Shown here in pieces: positions 52,864 to 60,244 of a stretch of 64,000 nucleotides of DNA. Every line of letters begins with the position of its first letter. The first letter of the stretch is position 1. A program made the position numbers and the translations under genes. Source of the stretch: Anaerococcus mediterraneensis (GTDB taxonomy: Bacteria > Bacillota > Clostridia > Tissierellales > Peptoniphilaceae); contig NZ_LT635772.1 in the NCBI RefSeq assembly GCF_900128415.1, positions 310,001-374,000 on the forward strand, written 5' to 3'. The notes beneath the pieces are model-generated. The model was not told the DNA's origin, searched no databases, and saw nothing but the letters and a program-made list of their open reading frames with translations.

Positions 52864-54024
52864 ATGAATAATAAATTTAAGATGGCAGCCCTAGCCCTAG
52901 TTTTATCTCTAGGCTTTACCGCTTGTAATCAAGAGACTAAGGACGCTGCTAAAGAAGAGGCTGCAAAGGTAGAAGAAAAAGCTACTGACGCAAAGGATAA
53001 GGCAGAAGAGGCAGCTGACGATGCTAAAGAAAAAATAGACCAAGCTGCAGACGACGCCAAAGAAAAGGTAAACGAAGTTGCAGGAGATGTCAAAGAAGCA
53101 ACAGATGCCAAACTAGTCCTAAGAAGAAGCCTACAAGCTCCACACGGTGAAGGTTCTTTTGCAACAGTTGGAGTAATCACAGACGGTGATAAGATTGTAG
53201 ATGTAAGTATAGATGAACTTCAATACTTTGATGCTAACTCTGATTTTAAAGCTCTACCAAACCAAGACGAAGATACAGAATTTAAAGCTGGCAATGCAGA
53301 AGGCAAAATCCTAGGATCTAAAGTAGAAAATAGCGATGCTTACTCAAAATTGATGGCAGAAAAAGCTAAATCAACAGTGACTATATCTGATAATTACAAG
53401 GCCATAGAAAATTTCGTTAAAGGTAAAACTATATCTGAACTAGAAGAAGCTATAAAAGATGCAGAAGATGGAAAAGCAATCGACTCTGTAACAGGCGCTA
53501 CTCTTGTAGATACAAAAGGTTATATCCAAGCCATCATAAACACAGCCCAAGAAGATAAATTCATCACAGAAATAAATTCAGATTCTGCTGAGGGTCTAGA
53601 GCTAAAAAGAATCTACGGTACAGCTGGTGCTAAAAATGCTATCACAGATACCTTTGTAGTTGTAAAAGATGGCAAAATCATTGCTGCAAGCATAGATGAA
53701 TTCCAATATATCGGTGAAAATGGTGTACCAAACTCAGGCAAGAAATTTGGCGAAAACTTCGCTGATCCTTCTAAACAACTTTCATCAAAACTAGAAAACA
53801 ACGAAGAATACTCAAAAATGATGAAAGACATGGCCAAAGCTACAAACAACCTAGATGAAAACTACAAGGCAATTTGTGATTTCGTAGTTGGAAAAACACC
53901 AGAAGAAGTCAAGGAAGTTATAGACAATAATGAAAATGGCAAACCAGTAGATGCCGTAACAGGTGCAACACTAAACAATACAGTTGGTTACCTAGAAGAA
54001 ATCTACAATGCTGCTACAAAATAA
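52864..54024 (+). CDS. PplA-like lipoprotein with two FMN-attachment domains
   Basis: 386 aa. Lipobox FTAC (Cys21), a helical Ala/Lys/Glu/Asp spacer (about 22-80), then two homologous domains, each ending in a flavinylation motif: IDSVTGATL near residue 215 and VDAVTGATL near residue 365. The two domains share FKxGxxxG.. / SIDE(L/F)QY and NYKAI blocks, a clear internal duplication. This is the layout of PplA, the FMN-lipoprotein of flavin-based extracellular electron transfer in Listeria. AGGAGGG precedes the ATG. The flavin transferase ApbE must be elsewhere. Confidence 0.85.
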   Translation: MNNKFKMAALALVLSLGFTACNQETKDAAKEEAAKVEEKATDAKDKAEEAADDAKEKIDQAADDAKEKVNEVAGDVKEATDAKLVLRRSLQAPHGEGSFATVGVITDGDKIVDVSIDELQYFDANSDFKALPNQDEDTEFKAGNAEGKILGSKVENSDAYSKLMAEKAKSTVTISDNYKAIENFVKGKTISELEEAIKDAEDGKAIDSVTGATLVDTKGYIQAIINTAQEDKFITEINSDSAEGLELKRIYGTAGAKNAITDTFVVVKDGKIIAASIDEFQYIGENGVPNSGKKFGENFADPSKQLSSKLENNEEYSKMMKDMAKATNNLDENYKAICDFVVGKTPEEVKEVIDNNENGKPVDAVTGATLNNTVGYLEEIYNAATK

Positions 54025-54030
54025 AAAAAT

Positions 54031-54064
54031 AAAGGATCCTAGATTTATCTAGGTCCTTTTTTTA
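54031..54064 (+). terminator. Terminator of PplA-like gene
   Basis: Stem AAAGGATCCTAGA / ATCTAGGTCCTTT with seven T. Confidence 0.85.
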
Positions 54065-54076
54065 TTGTTTTTAAAA

Positions 54077-54110
54077 GAAAAATCCCTAGCAAATTTGCTA
54101 GGGATTTTTA
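54077..54110. terminator. Terminator of tct operon
   Basis: Stem AAATCCCTAGC / GCTAGGGATTT with A/T runs on both sides; ends the minus-strand tctCBA transcript. Confidence 0.85.
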
Positions 54111-54123
54111 CTATAATATTTTT

Positions 54124-55683
54124 TTATTCGTCAAATGTTCTTTCATTATCGCTTAGGTCGTCAAACTCATCGCCTGATACTGCTTTGTCTACAGATTCTT
54201 TTTCAAATTTTGCCATGATCATTGGAGAGAATATACCAAAGATTGATAGGGCAATTAGTACCCAACAAATTGGGCTTGAAAATAGGATAGAGACATCTCC
54301 ACCAGATAGGGCTAGAGATCTCCTTAGTCCTTTTTCTCCTATTGGTCCAAGAATTAGGGCAAGAACTATAGCTGCATTGTTTAGGCCGAATTTTCTCACT
54401 AGATATCCAATAACACCAAAAATTAGCATTATATATACGTCAGTCATATTTCTGTGGATAGCAAAGGAACCAACAACACAAAGTACTGTTACAGCTGGGA
54501 TTAGGATCTTATCTGATAGTCTTGATATCTGAGCAAATCCTCTACATCCAAGTAGACCTACTCCTAGCATGAAAAATTGGACAAGAACAAATCCTGCAAA
54601 GAAAGTATAGGTCATTTTTGCTGTTTCACCAACAAATAGGTTTGGTCCTGGTGTTAAACCTTGGATAATAAGACCACCCATCAAAACTGCTGTTACAGAC
54701 TCACCTGGTATACCAAGTGTTAGGGCTGGTATCAAAGAACCACCTGTTACAGCGTTGTTTGCTGCCTCTGAACCCGCCACACCCTCAAAAGATCCATTTT
54801 CAAACTCTTCTGGGTGTTTAGCAAATTGTTTGGCAGTATTGTATCCCAAGAAACATGCTATAGATGCACCTGCACCTGGCAATATACCTGTAAGGGTACC
54901 TATAACTGAAGATCTTAACCATGTAGGTAAAAGCTCTTTAATTTCTTCTTTTGATAAAATTAGGGAGTCCTTAAACTTTTTAGCCTTTGCTCTTTCTTTT
55001 ATCTTTGCTTCAGCCAAAATCAAAACTTGGCTTAGGGAAAATAGTCCTATCAAAGCACAAGTAACATTGATACCTTCGTATAGTGAAGATTGGCCAAACA
55101 TAAATCTTTGTGTACCATCTATTGGATCCATACCTATTGTAGATAATAATAGACCAACAGCTCCTGAAATCAATCCCTTTAGGATAGATTTAGAAGAAAC
55201 GCCTGCTATGATTGTAAGACCAAATATTGATAGCCAGAAATACTCAGGCGAACCAAATTTCATAGCAAGAGATGCTAGAACTGGTGTAAAAAAGTAAAGG
55301 GCTATACAAGAAAATAGTCCACCAAAAAACGATGACATAGTAGCAGTACCGAGGGCCCTACCAGCTTGTCCCTTGAGGGTCATCTTGTAGCCTTCTATGG
55401 CCGTAGCTGCAGCCGCTGGTGTACCCGGTGTATGGATGAGGATGGCTGCTATAGATCCTCCAAAAATAGCTCCACAATAAATGGCGCCTAGCATAATCAT
55501 ACCTGTTGATGCTTCCATAGAAAATGTTAGTGGTAGTAGCAAAGCTACACCCATTGCTGCAGATAAACCTGGCAGACAACCGATAACTATACCTATGGTT
55601 ACACCGATAAGCATAACAAATAAATTTATCAAGGTAAAGGCTTGTACAAAACCTTGGCCCATTAGTTGTAATGTTTCACTCAT
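54124..55683 (-). CDS. tctA: Tripartite tricarboxylate transporter, large membrane subunit
   Basis: 519 aa, about 12 membrane helices. TctA signatures: GCLPGLSAAMGVALLLPLTF near the start, AIYCGAIFGGSIAAILIHTPGTP, LTLGIPGESVTAVLMGGLI. It forms the main channel for citrate or another di/tricarboxylate taken up with Na+ or H+. Third gene of the tctCBA operon, 13 bases after tctB. Confidence 0.94.
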   Translation of the reverse strand: MSETLQLMGQGFVQAFTLINLFVMLIGVTIGIVIGCLPGLSAAMGVALLLPLTFSMEASTGMIMLGAIYCGAIFGGSIAAILIHTPGTPAAAATAIEGYKMTLKGQAGRALGTATMSSFFGGLFSCIALYFFTPVLASLAMKFGSPEYFWLSIFGLTIIAGVSSKSILKGLISGAVGLLLSTIGMDPIDGTQRFMFGQSSLYEGINVTCALIGLFSLSQVLILAEAKIKERAKAKKFKDSLILSKEEIKELLPTWLRSSVIGTLTGILPGAGASIACFLGYNTAKQFAKHPEEFENGSFEGVAGSEAANNAVTGGSLIPALTLGIPGESVTAVLMGGLIIQGLTPGPNLFVGETAKMTYTFFAGFVLVQFFMLGVGLLGCRGFAQISRLSDKILIPAVTVLCVVGSFAIHRNMTDVYIMLIFGVIGYLVRKFGLNNAAIVLALILGPIGEKGLRRSLALSGGDVSILFSSPICWVLIALSIFGIFSPMIMAKFEKESVDKAVSGDEFDDLSDNERTFDE

Positions 55684-55696
55684 GTCTTAGCTCCCC

Positions 55697-56137
55697 TTAA
55701 AAAAATCTTGGCTCAGGTAGTCTAACACCCAAGAACTTGCTAAAGGCCAAATATACTATTAGGCATATAACAGCAACTGCTATTATTGTTTGAATGTGTG
55801 GTACCTTTAGATAAACCAAGGTTGCAACCATAAATATAACAGTTGATATATAAAATCCTAAGAAATTCATAACTACTATATAAGCTATGATTAAAGCCAA
55901 AACAACAAAAAATTGCTTGGCGACAAATCCATCAAATTCTCCCGAATGGGATATTATCCCTACGTCTTTATAGGCTTTGATCATAGTGCCTAAGTACATA
56001 GTAGTCAAAACAAATATAATACCAATTATAAATAGTGGATAAATTTGAGTGGATTTTGGCAATTGTAGTGTCATGTATAGAAAGCCTAGACATATGGCAT
56101 AAACTACACCAACGACACCAATATCAGTTTTTTTCAT
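55697..56137 (-). CDS. tctB: Tripartite tricarboxylate transporter, small membrane subunit
   Basis: 146 aa, four hydrophobic helices. The ATG at 56137 (MKKTDIGVVG) has AGGAG upstream; the longer frame to 56176 would start inside a terminator-like hairpin, so I reject it. TctB stabilises TctA in the membrane. Confidence 0.88.
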   Translation of the reverse strand: MKKTDIGVVGVVYAICLGFLYMTLQLPKSTQIYPLFIIGIIFVLTTMYLGTMIKAYKDVGIISHSGEFDGFVAKQFFVVLALIIAYIVVMNFLGFYISTVIFMVATLVYLKVPHIQTIIAVAVICLIVYLAFSKFLGVRLPEPRFF

Positions 56138-56154
56138 ATTCACTCCTATTTTAC

Positions 56155-56190
56155 AAAAATTATGCGAAATTTTCATTTCGCATAATTTTT
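56155..56190 (-). terminator. Intercistronic hairpin between tctC and tctB
   Basis: Perfect 15-base stem AAAAATTATGCGAAA / TTTCGCATAATTTTT with a 6-base loop and a U-rich 3' side. It lies 19 bases after the tctC stop. It probably ends most transcripts after tctC, or protects the tctC mRNA, so that the binding protein is made in excess. Confidence 0.75.
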
Positions 56191-56208
56191 CTTATTTAAT
56201 TTCTAATC

Positions 56209-57222
56209 TTATTTCCAAAGTTTTGAAACTTCTTCGTTAACAAATTTGAATTGTTGGTCAAATAGCTTAGCTGTTTCTTCGCTGTTTCTGTAGTCAGTTG
56301 TAACTCCAGCTTTTTTAGCTGCTTCTAAGTAATCTGGATCTTCCATAGCTTGTTTGAAAGCTTCTTCGTAAAATTTGATCACTTCTGCTGGTGTTCCTTT
56401 TGGAGCTGCGATTGCTCTTGCAGAACCATACCATTTATCATAGTAGCCACTTTCTTTAAGTGTTGGTACATCTGGGAATGCTTCTAGTCTTTCTTCAGAG
56501 AAAACTCCTAGTACTTTTACTTCATCCATCATAGATGCAATATCTGCTTCTTTTGCAGATGTAAAATCTACTTCGTTTTGTCTTAGGGCTAGAAGTTGGT
56601 CAGCTGTACCACCATAAGAAATTGGTGTATATTCAAAACCTGCAGATTGTGCAAATAACTCAGCACCGATGTGGTTTGATGCTTTGTTACCGTTTGTAGA
56701 AGCCTTTAGAACTCCTGGATTTTCTTTAGCATATTTTACCAAATCTTCTAGTGTGTTGAATTCACTTTTAGCTGAAACAACGATTAGAGATGTTTCTTTA
56801 ACGTGGTTAGCTATTGGAATAAAATCTTCCATAGAATAGTTTGCTAGACCCTCAACTATGTTTGATGCTAGGGTTGGTAGGTTGACATAACCGATTGTAT
56901 AACCATTGTTTTTAGACTCAGCAAGTCTTGTCCAACCGATAGATCCTGATCCACCTTCTAGGTTTTCTATAACCATTGTTTGACCTAGGTATTTGTTTGC
57001 ATATTCTGATAGGATTCTAGCTGTTGTGTCTGTACCTGATCCAGCTTTGTAAGCAACGATTGTGGAAATGTTTTCTTCTGGTTTCCAATCACCTGCTACT
57101 TCTACAGTTTCTGTTTTTCCCTCAGCTGGTTTGTCAGCCTCTTTTGAGTCATTGTTACCACAAGCTGTTAGTGAGACAGCTAGAGCAAGAACTGCTAAAA
57201 GACTTAATTTTCTTTTTTTCAT
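56209..57222 (-). CDS. tctC: Tripartite tricarboxylate transporter, substrate-binding lipoprotein
   Basis: 337 aa from the ATG with GGAGG upstream. Lipobox LTAC (Cys21), then the Bug/TctC fold: ISTIVAYKAGSGTDTTARILSEY and GQTMVIENLEGGSGSIGW, the loops that bind the carboxylate. It captures substrate outside the membrane and passes it to TctAB. First gene of the operon, separated from tctB by a strong hairpin. Confidence 0.93.
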   Translation of the reverse strand: MKKRKLSLLAVLALAVSLTACGNNDSKEADKPAEGKTETVEVAGDWKPEENISTIVAYKAGSGTDTTARILSEYANKYLGQTMVIENLEGGSGSIGWTRLAESKNNGYTIGYVNLPTLASNIVEGLANYSMEDFIPIANHVKETSLIVVSAKSEFNTLEDLVKYAKENPGVLKASTNGNKASNHIGAELFAQSAGFEYTPISYGGTADQLLALRQNEVDFTSAKEADIASMMDEVKVLGVFSEERLEAFPDVPTLKESGYYDKWYGSARAIAAPKGTPAEVIKFYEEAFKQAMEDPDYLEAAKKAGVTTDYRNSEETAKLFDQQFKFVNEEVSKLWK

Positions 57223-57318
57223 AAAAACCTCCAATATAATATATAAAATTTATCAACATTGCCTGGAAAATGTTATCGCATATATTTTAGATAAGCTTTA
57301 AATATCATAGTTCCATAG

Positions 57319-57361
57319 ATATGTAAAATTTATGTAAAATATATGTAAATCTTATGTCAAG
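57319..57361 (-). promoter_or_regulatory. Four 11-bp-phased direct repeats upstream of tctC
   Basis: ATGTAAA occurs at 57321, 57332 and 57343, and ATGTCAA at 57354, a strict 11-base period, about 100-140 bases before the tctC start. Same-face spacing suggests cooperative binding of a regulator such as a response regulator or tandem activator. Confidence 0.5.
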
Positions 57362-57497
57362 TATTATAACATTAAGAAAATATAAAGTCAAACTTATTGC
57401 TTTAAATTGAACTATTTGTCCCAAATATTGGTAATTATTGTGTTAAATAAAGGAAAAATTAAAATAAAAAATGGAATTTTAAAACATTTGGGATTTA

Positions 57498-57539
57498 AAA
57501 AAATATCCGGCAAGCTATTTAGCCTGTCGGATATTTTTA
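57498..57539 (-). terminator. Terminator of MATE gene
   Basis: Stem AAATATCCGGCA..GC / GC..TGTCGGATATTT with T-runs, downstream of the MATE stop on the minus strand. Confidence 0.8.
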
Positions 57540-57557
57540 GGCTTTGGTTTTTAAAAA

Positions 57558-58919
57558 TTATAAGACATCAATTTTCTCTTTTATATCTTTTCGCAAAAAT
57601 ATAAGGCAAATTATTGCATTTAGGATTTCTGCCACTATAAAAGACCACCAGGCGAGGCTAAGTCCGCCTATCTTTGAAAAAAGATAAAATATTGGCAAGA
57701 GAATTATAACTTGCCTTAAAAATGATTGGACCACCGGGAATTTCCAATTGCCAAGGGCTTGAAAGACTCCCCCAACTCCTACAACTGATGGTATAGATAT
57801 AATAAAGGATAGGGAAACTATCCTAATCATAGGTACTCCTATTTCTCTCATGAGGTCTGTGGCCGAAAAAAGATCAAAGAGCTGTTTTGAAAATAGCCAC
57901 ATGAGGATAACAGAAATTCCTACTATAATAAAGGAAGCCTTAAAGGCTAGAGATATGACCTCCTTTATCCTCTCCTTGTTTTTGGCCCCATAGTTATAAG
58001 AAACTATGGCCAAAAGTGCATTTGATATACCAAACATAGGCATAAAGGAGAAGGATTGGAGTTTGAACATTATCCCATAGGCTGCGACAGCTGACGAACC
58101 AAAGGTATAGAGCATATTATTTAGGATAAACAAAACAAAAGATCCAATACCACTTATAAGTATAGAAGGAAGTCCTATAGTAAATATTTGTGATAGGATT
58201 TCTGTATGAAAATTAAAGTTTTTAAAACTTATGATTACATCTTTATTTTTAACTTTATGAAAGGCTAAGCCCACCAAGGCCCCTGTGCTTTGGCCTATGA
58301 CTGTAGCTAGGGCTGCTCCCCTAACTCCCATGGCTGGAAAGCCAAAAAGTCCGAAAATCATTATAGGGTCAAGGATTATATTTATAATGGCCCCTGTCCC
58401 CTGGGTGACCATAGTATAGACAGTATTGCCTGTAGACTGGAGGGTTTTTTCAAAAAATATCTGGAAAAATACTCCCCCACAAAATAAAAGGATCACATAC
58501 ATATAGTCTTTTGTATAGGCTATGATCTCAGGGTCTGTCGACTGGCTATTTGCATAAAAGTCTGTAAAAAATATTCCAAATAAAATAAAGCAAATCATGG
58601 ATATGATGGCCAAAACCACCCCGTGGCTGGCAATAAATCCTACCCTTTGCCTATCCTGCATACCCAAATACCTAGACAAGAGTGCTGCCGTCCCTATACC
58701 TGTACCAACAGCAAAGGCAATCATTATATTTTGTATAGGAAAGCAAAGAGAAACAGCTGTTAGAGCCTTTTCAGATATCCTAGCTACAAATATGGAGTCA
58801 ACAACATTATAAATTGATTGGACCAAAAAAGAAATTATGATTGGAAAACTCATATCAAATAGGAGTTTGCCGATTTTTTCAGTCCCCATTTTGTTTTCTA
58901 TAATTTGATTTTCTTGCAT
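57558..58919 (-). CDS. MATE family efflux transporter
   Basis: 453 aa, 12 membrane helices in two homologous halves. It starts after a polar head with KIGKLLFDMSFPIIISFLVQSIYNVVDSIFVARI and has FAVGTGIGTAALLSRYLG, signatures of MATE (NorM/DinF-like) transporters, which export drugs or metabolites with Na+ or H+. AAGGTGG precedes the ATG. The MITE-like element lies just upstream. Confidence 0.92.
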   Translation of the reverse strand: MQENQIIENKMGTEKIGKLLFDMSFPIIISFLVQSIYNVVDSIFVARISEKALTAVSLCFPIQNIMIAFAVGTGIGTAALLSRYLGMQDRQRVGFIASHGVVLAIISMICFILFGIFFTDFYANSQSTDPEIIAYTKDYMYVILLFCGGVFFQIFFEKTLQSTGNTVYTMVTQGTGAIINIILDPIMIFGLFGFPAMGVRGAALATVIGQSTGALVGLAFHKVKNKDVIISFKNFNFHTEILSQIFTIGLPSILISGIGSFVLFILNNMLYTFGSSAVAAYGIMFKLQSFSFMPMFGISNALLAIVSYNYGAKNKERIKEVISLAFKASFIIVGISVILMWLFSKQLFDLFSATDLMREIGVPMIRIVSLSFIISIPSVVGVGGVFQALGNWKFPVVQSFLRQVIILLPIFYLFSKIGGLSLAWWSFIVAEILNAIICLIFLRKDIKEKIDVL

Positions 58920-58944
58920 TTGACCACCTTCCTAACAATATAAA

Positions 58945-59064
58945 AGGGTGTTGCAAAAATTTATATTCCATAAAAACTTAGGCTAATTTGTCAATTGATA
59001 AAAACCAATCAAAATTTAAGCTTTCTAGGATTTTGGGATTATTTGTTCATTTTGCAACATCCCT
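58945..59064. mobile_element. MITE-like element, about 120 bp
   Basis: Terminal inverted repeats AGGGTGTTGCAAAAAT (left) and AGGGATGTTGCAAAAT (right end read on the minus strand), 14 of about 16 positions alike allowing one indel. Flanks on both sides read ATATAA/ATATTAA, a possible target duplication. No ORF inside. The TGTTGCAAAA ends resemble those of IS1182-type elements. It abuts the stop codon of the ATP-grasp gene, and the paired ends plus TTTTAT could serve as that gene's terminator. Confidence 0.55.
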
Positions 59065-59067
59065 ATA

Positions 59068-60243
59068 TTAATTATATAATTCTTTTTCTTGCTTCTTTAA
59101 GGCATCCTTAACTCTCATAGTCCTCATTATCGCATTATCATCTTTATTTATGATATGGATGGCTGAGTTGTTATGTCTTTCTTTATTATCAAAGTCCTCC
59201 AAAAGATTTGGATCTATGTGGGCTCTTGCCACATCTTTGTTTATGGCTGTCAAAAGAAATGGCTTTTTAGTTCTCTCTTCGACAGACTTATTTAAAATCA
59301 AATCCTCTGTTGCAATTTTTATGAGGTTGACACCAGCTAGGGTTGAGTAATAGAAAGTCCTGCCCTGTCTGATATTCATCTCTAGGGTATAAACTTTACC
59401 AGTTTTTTCATCCTTTTTAAAGTCAAAATTGAAAAGACCAACGTAGTTTAGATTATCCACGATTTTTTTGGCAGCTTCATACATTTGCTTATCGTCATGG
59501 TCAATTTGGACTAGGTGATTGCCAACCCACATAGGTCTCATATCCGACAAGAGATTCCTAGCCAAAACCATAGAAGTTTTCCCATCTTTGGACCTGTAAC
59601 CATTTAGGGAATACTCGCTACCCTGACCACCTGATATATATTCTTGGACTATGACATGGCCTTGGTAAGAGCTGTCATAAATATTTTCTAAAACCTTTAG
59701 GGCCTTTTCTCTGTCTTTGACATGGTAGCCTTTTTGCTTGATTTTTATATCGCTGGCTATGAAGTCATCATATTCGTCAGCCTTTAGGAAAAGTTCGCCA
59801 TCAAGGTCTAAATTTCCCCAATTTTCCCTATCAGCCCTGTAGGTTTTTGGGTAGGCCACTCCAATTTTTTCTAAATACTTATAAAATTCTGATTTTTTTA
59901 TAAGTTTTTCAGCCTCTTCTGCTTGTGGATATGGTATATGGGTAGAAAATTCAAAATTTTTGGCATTTCTTACCAATAAATCCACATAGTGTTCAGTTGG
60001 GGCAAAAAATATAAAGTCTTTTTCTGGTCTTTTTTTTGAAAGATCATTTAAGGTCTTTACAAAAACCCCATCATCAGATGAGAAATCCTCCGCAGTATAG
60101 ATCTCTGCAATCTTGCTTTTATAAAATGGCACCAAGACAGCCGCCCCTACTACTATGGGTTTTTTGCCAAAAGCCTCATAGAAGCTTCTGGCAACCGAGT
60201 AGGAGTTGTGGTCTGTGCCTAAAATTATTGCATTGTAGGTCAT
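59068..60243 (-). CDS. ATP-grasp carboxylate-amine ligase
   Basis: 391 aa. An N-terminal Rossmann-like part (AIILGTDHNSYSVARSFYEAFGKKP) precedes the ATP-grasp core (HVIVQEYISGGQGSEYSLNGY; FNFDFKKDEKTGKVYTLEMNIRQGR with the Mg ligands). It resembles D-aspartate ligase (Aslfm) and related enzymes that add a D-amino acid to the peptidoglycan precursor. Anaerococcus-type walls are reported to carry a D-Glu bridge, so a role in interpeptide bridge synthesis is plausible. Its ATG is one base after the thrS stop, with no ribosome site, so translation is coupled to thrS. Confidence 0.75.
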   Translation of the reverse strand: MTYNAIILGTDHNSYSVARSFYEAFGKKPIVVGAAVLVPFYKSKIAEIYTAEDFSSDDGVFVKTLNDLSKKRPEKDFIFFAPTEHYVDLLVRNAKNFEFSTHIPYPQAEEAEKLIKKSEFYKYLEKIGVAYPKTYRADRENWGNLDLDGELFLKADEYDDFIASDIKIKQKGYHVKDREKALKVLENIYDSSYQGHVIVQEYISGGQGSEYSLNGYRSKDGKTSMVLARNLLSDMRPMWVGNHLVQIDHDDKQMYEAAKKIVDNLNYVGLFNFDFKKDEKTGKVYTLEMNIRQGRTFYYSTLAGVNLIKIATEDLILNKSVEERTKKPFLLTAINKDVARAHIDPNLLEDFDNKERHNNSAIHIINKDDNAIMRTMRVKDALKKQEKELYN

Positions 60244-60244
60244 A

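Noticed and set aside
52929..53180. Repeated Ala/Glu/Lys/Asp codons considered as a DNA repeat
   Set aside because: They encode the helical spacer of the PplA-like lipoprotein and do not form exact nucleotide repeats.
54755..55297. 180-aa plus-strand ORF
   Set aside because: Shadow of tctA, whose family motifs are on the minus strand.
56138..56176. Upstream extension of TctB (MKISHNFCKIGVN)
   Set aside because: It would start inside the 15-bp hairpin and has no ribosome site; the AGGAG-supported ATG at 56137 is better.
57319..57361. Phased repeats considered as CRISPR repeats or replication iterons
   Set aside because: Only 7-base units with 4-base gaps, four copies, no spacers, no DnaA or rep gene; promoter position fits regulation instead.
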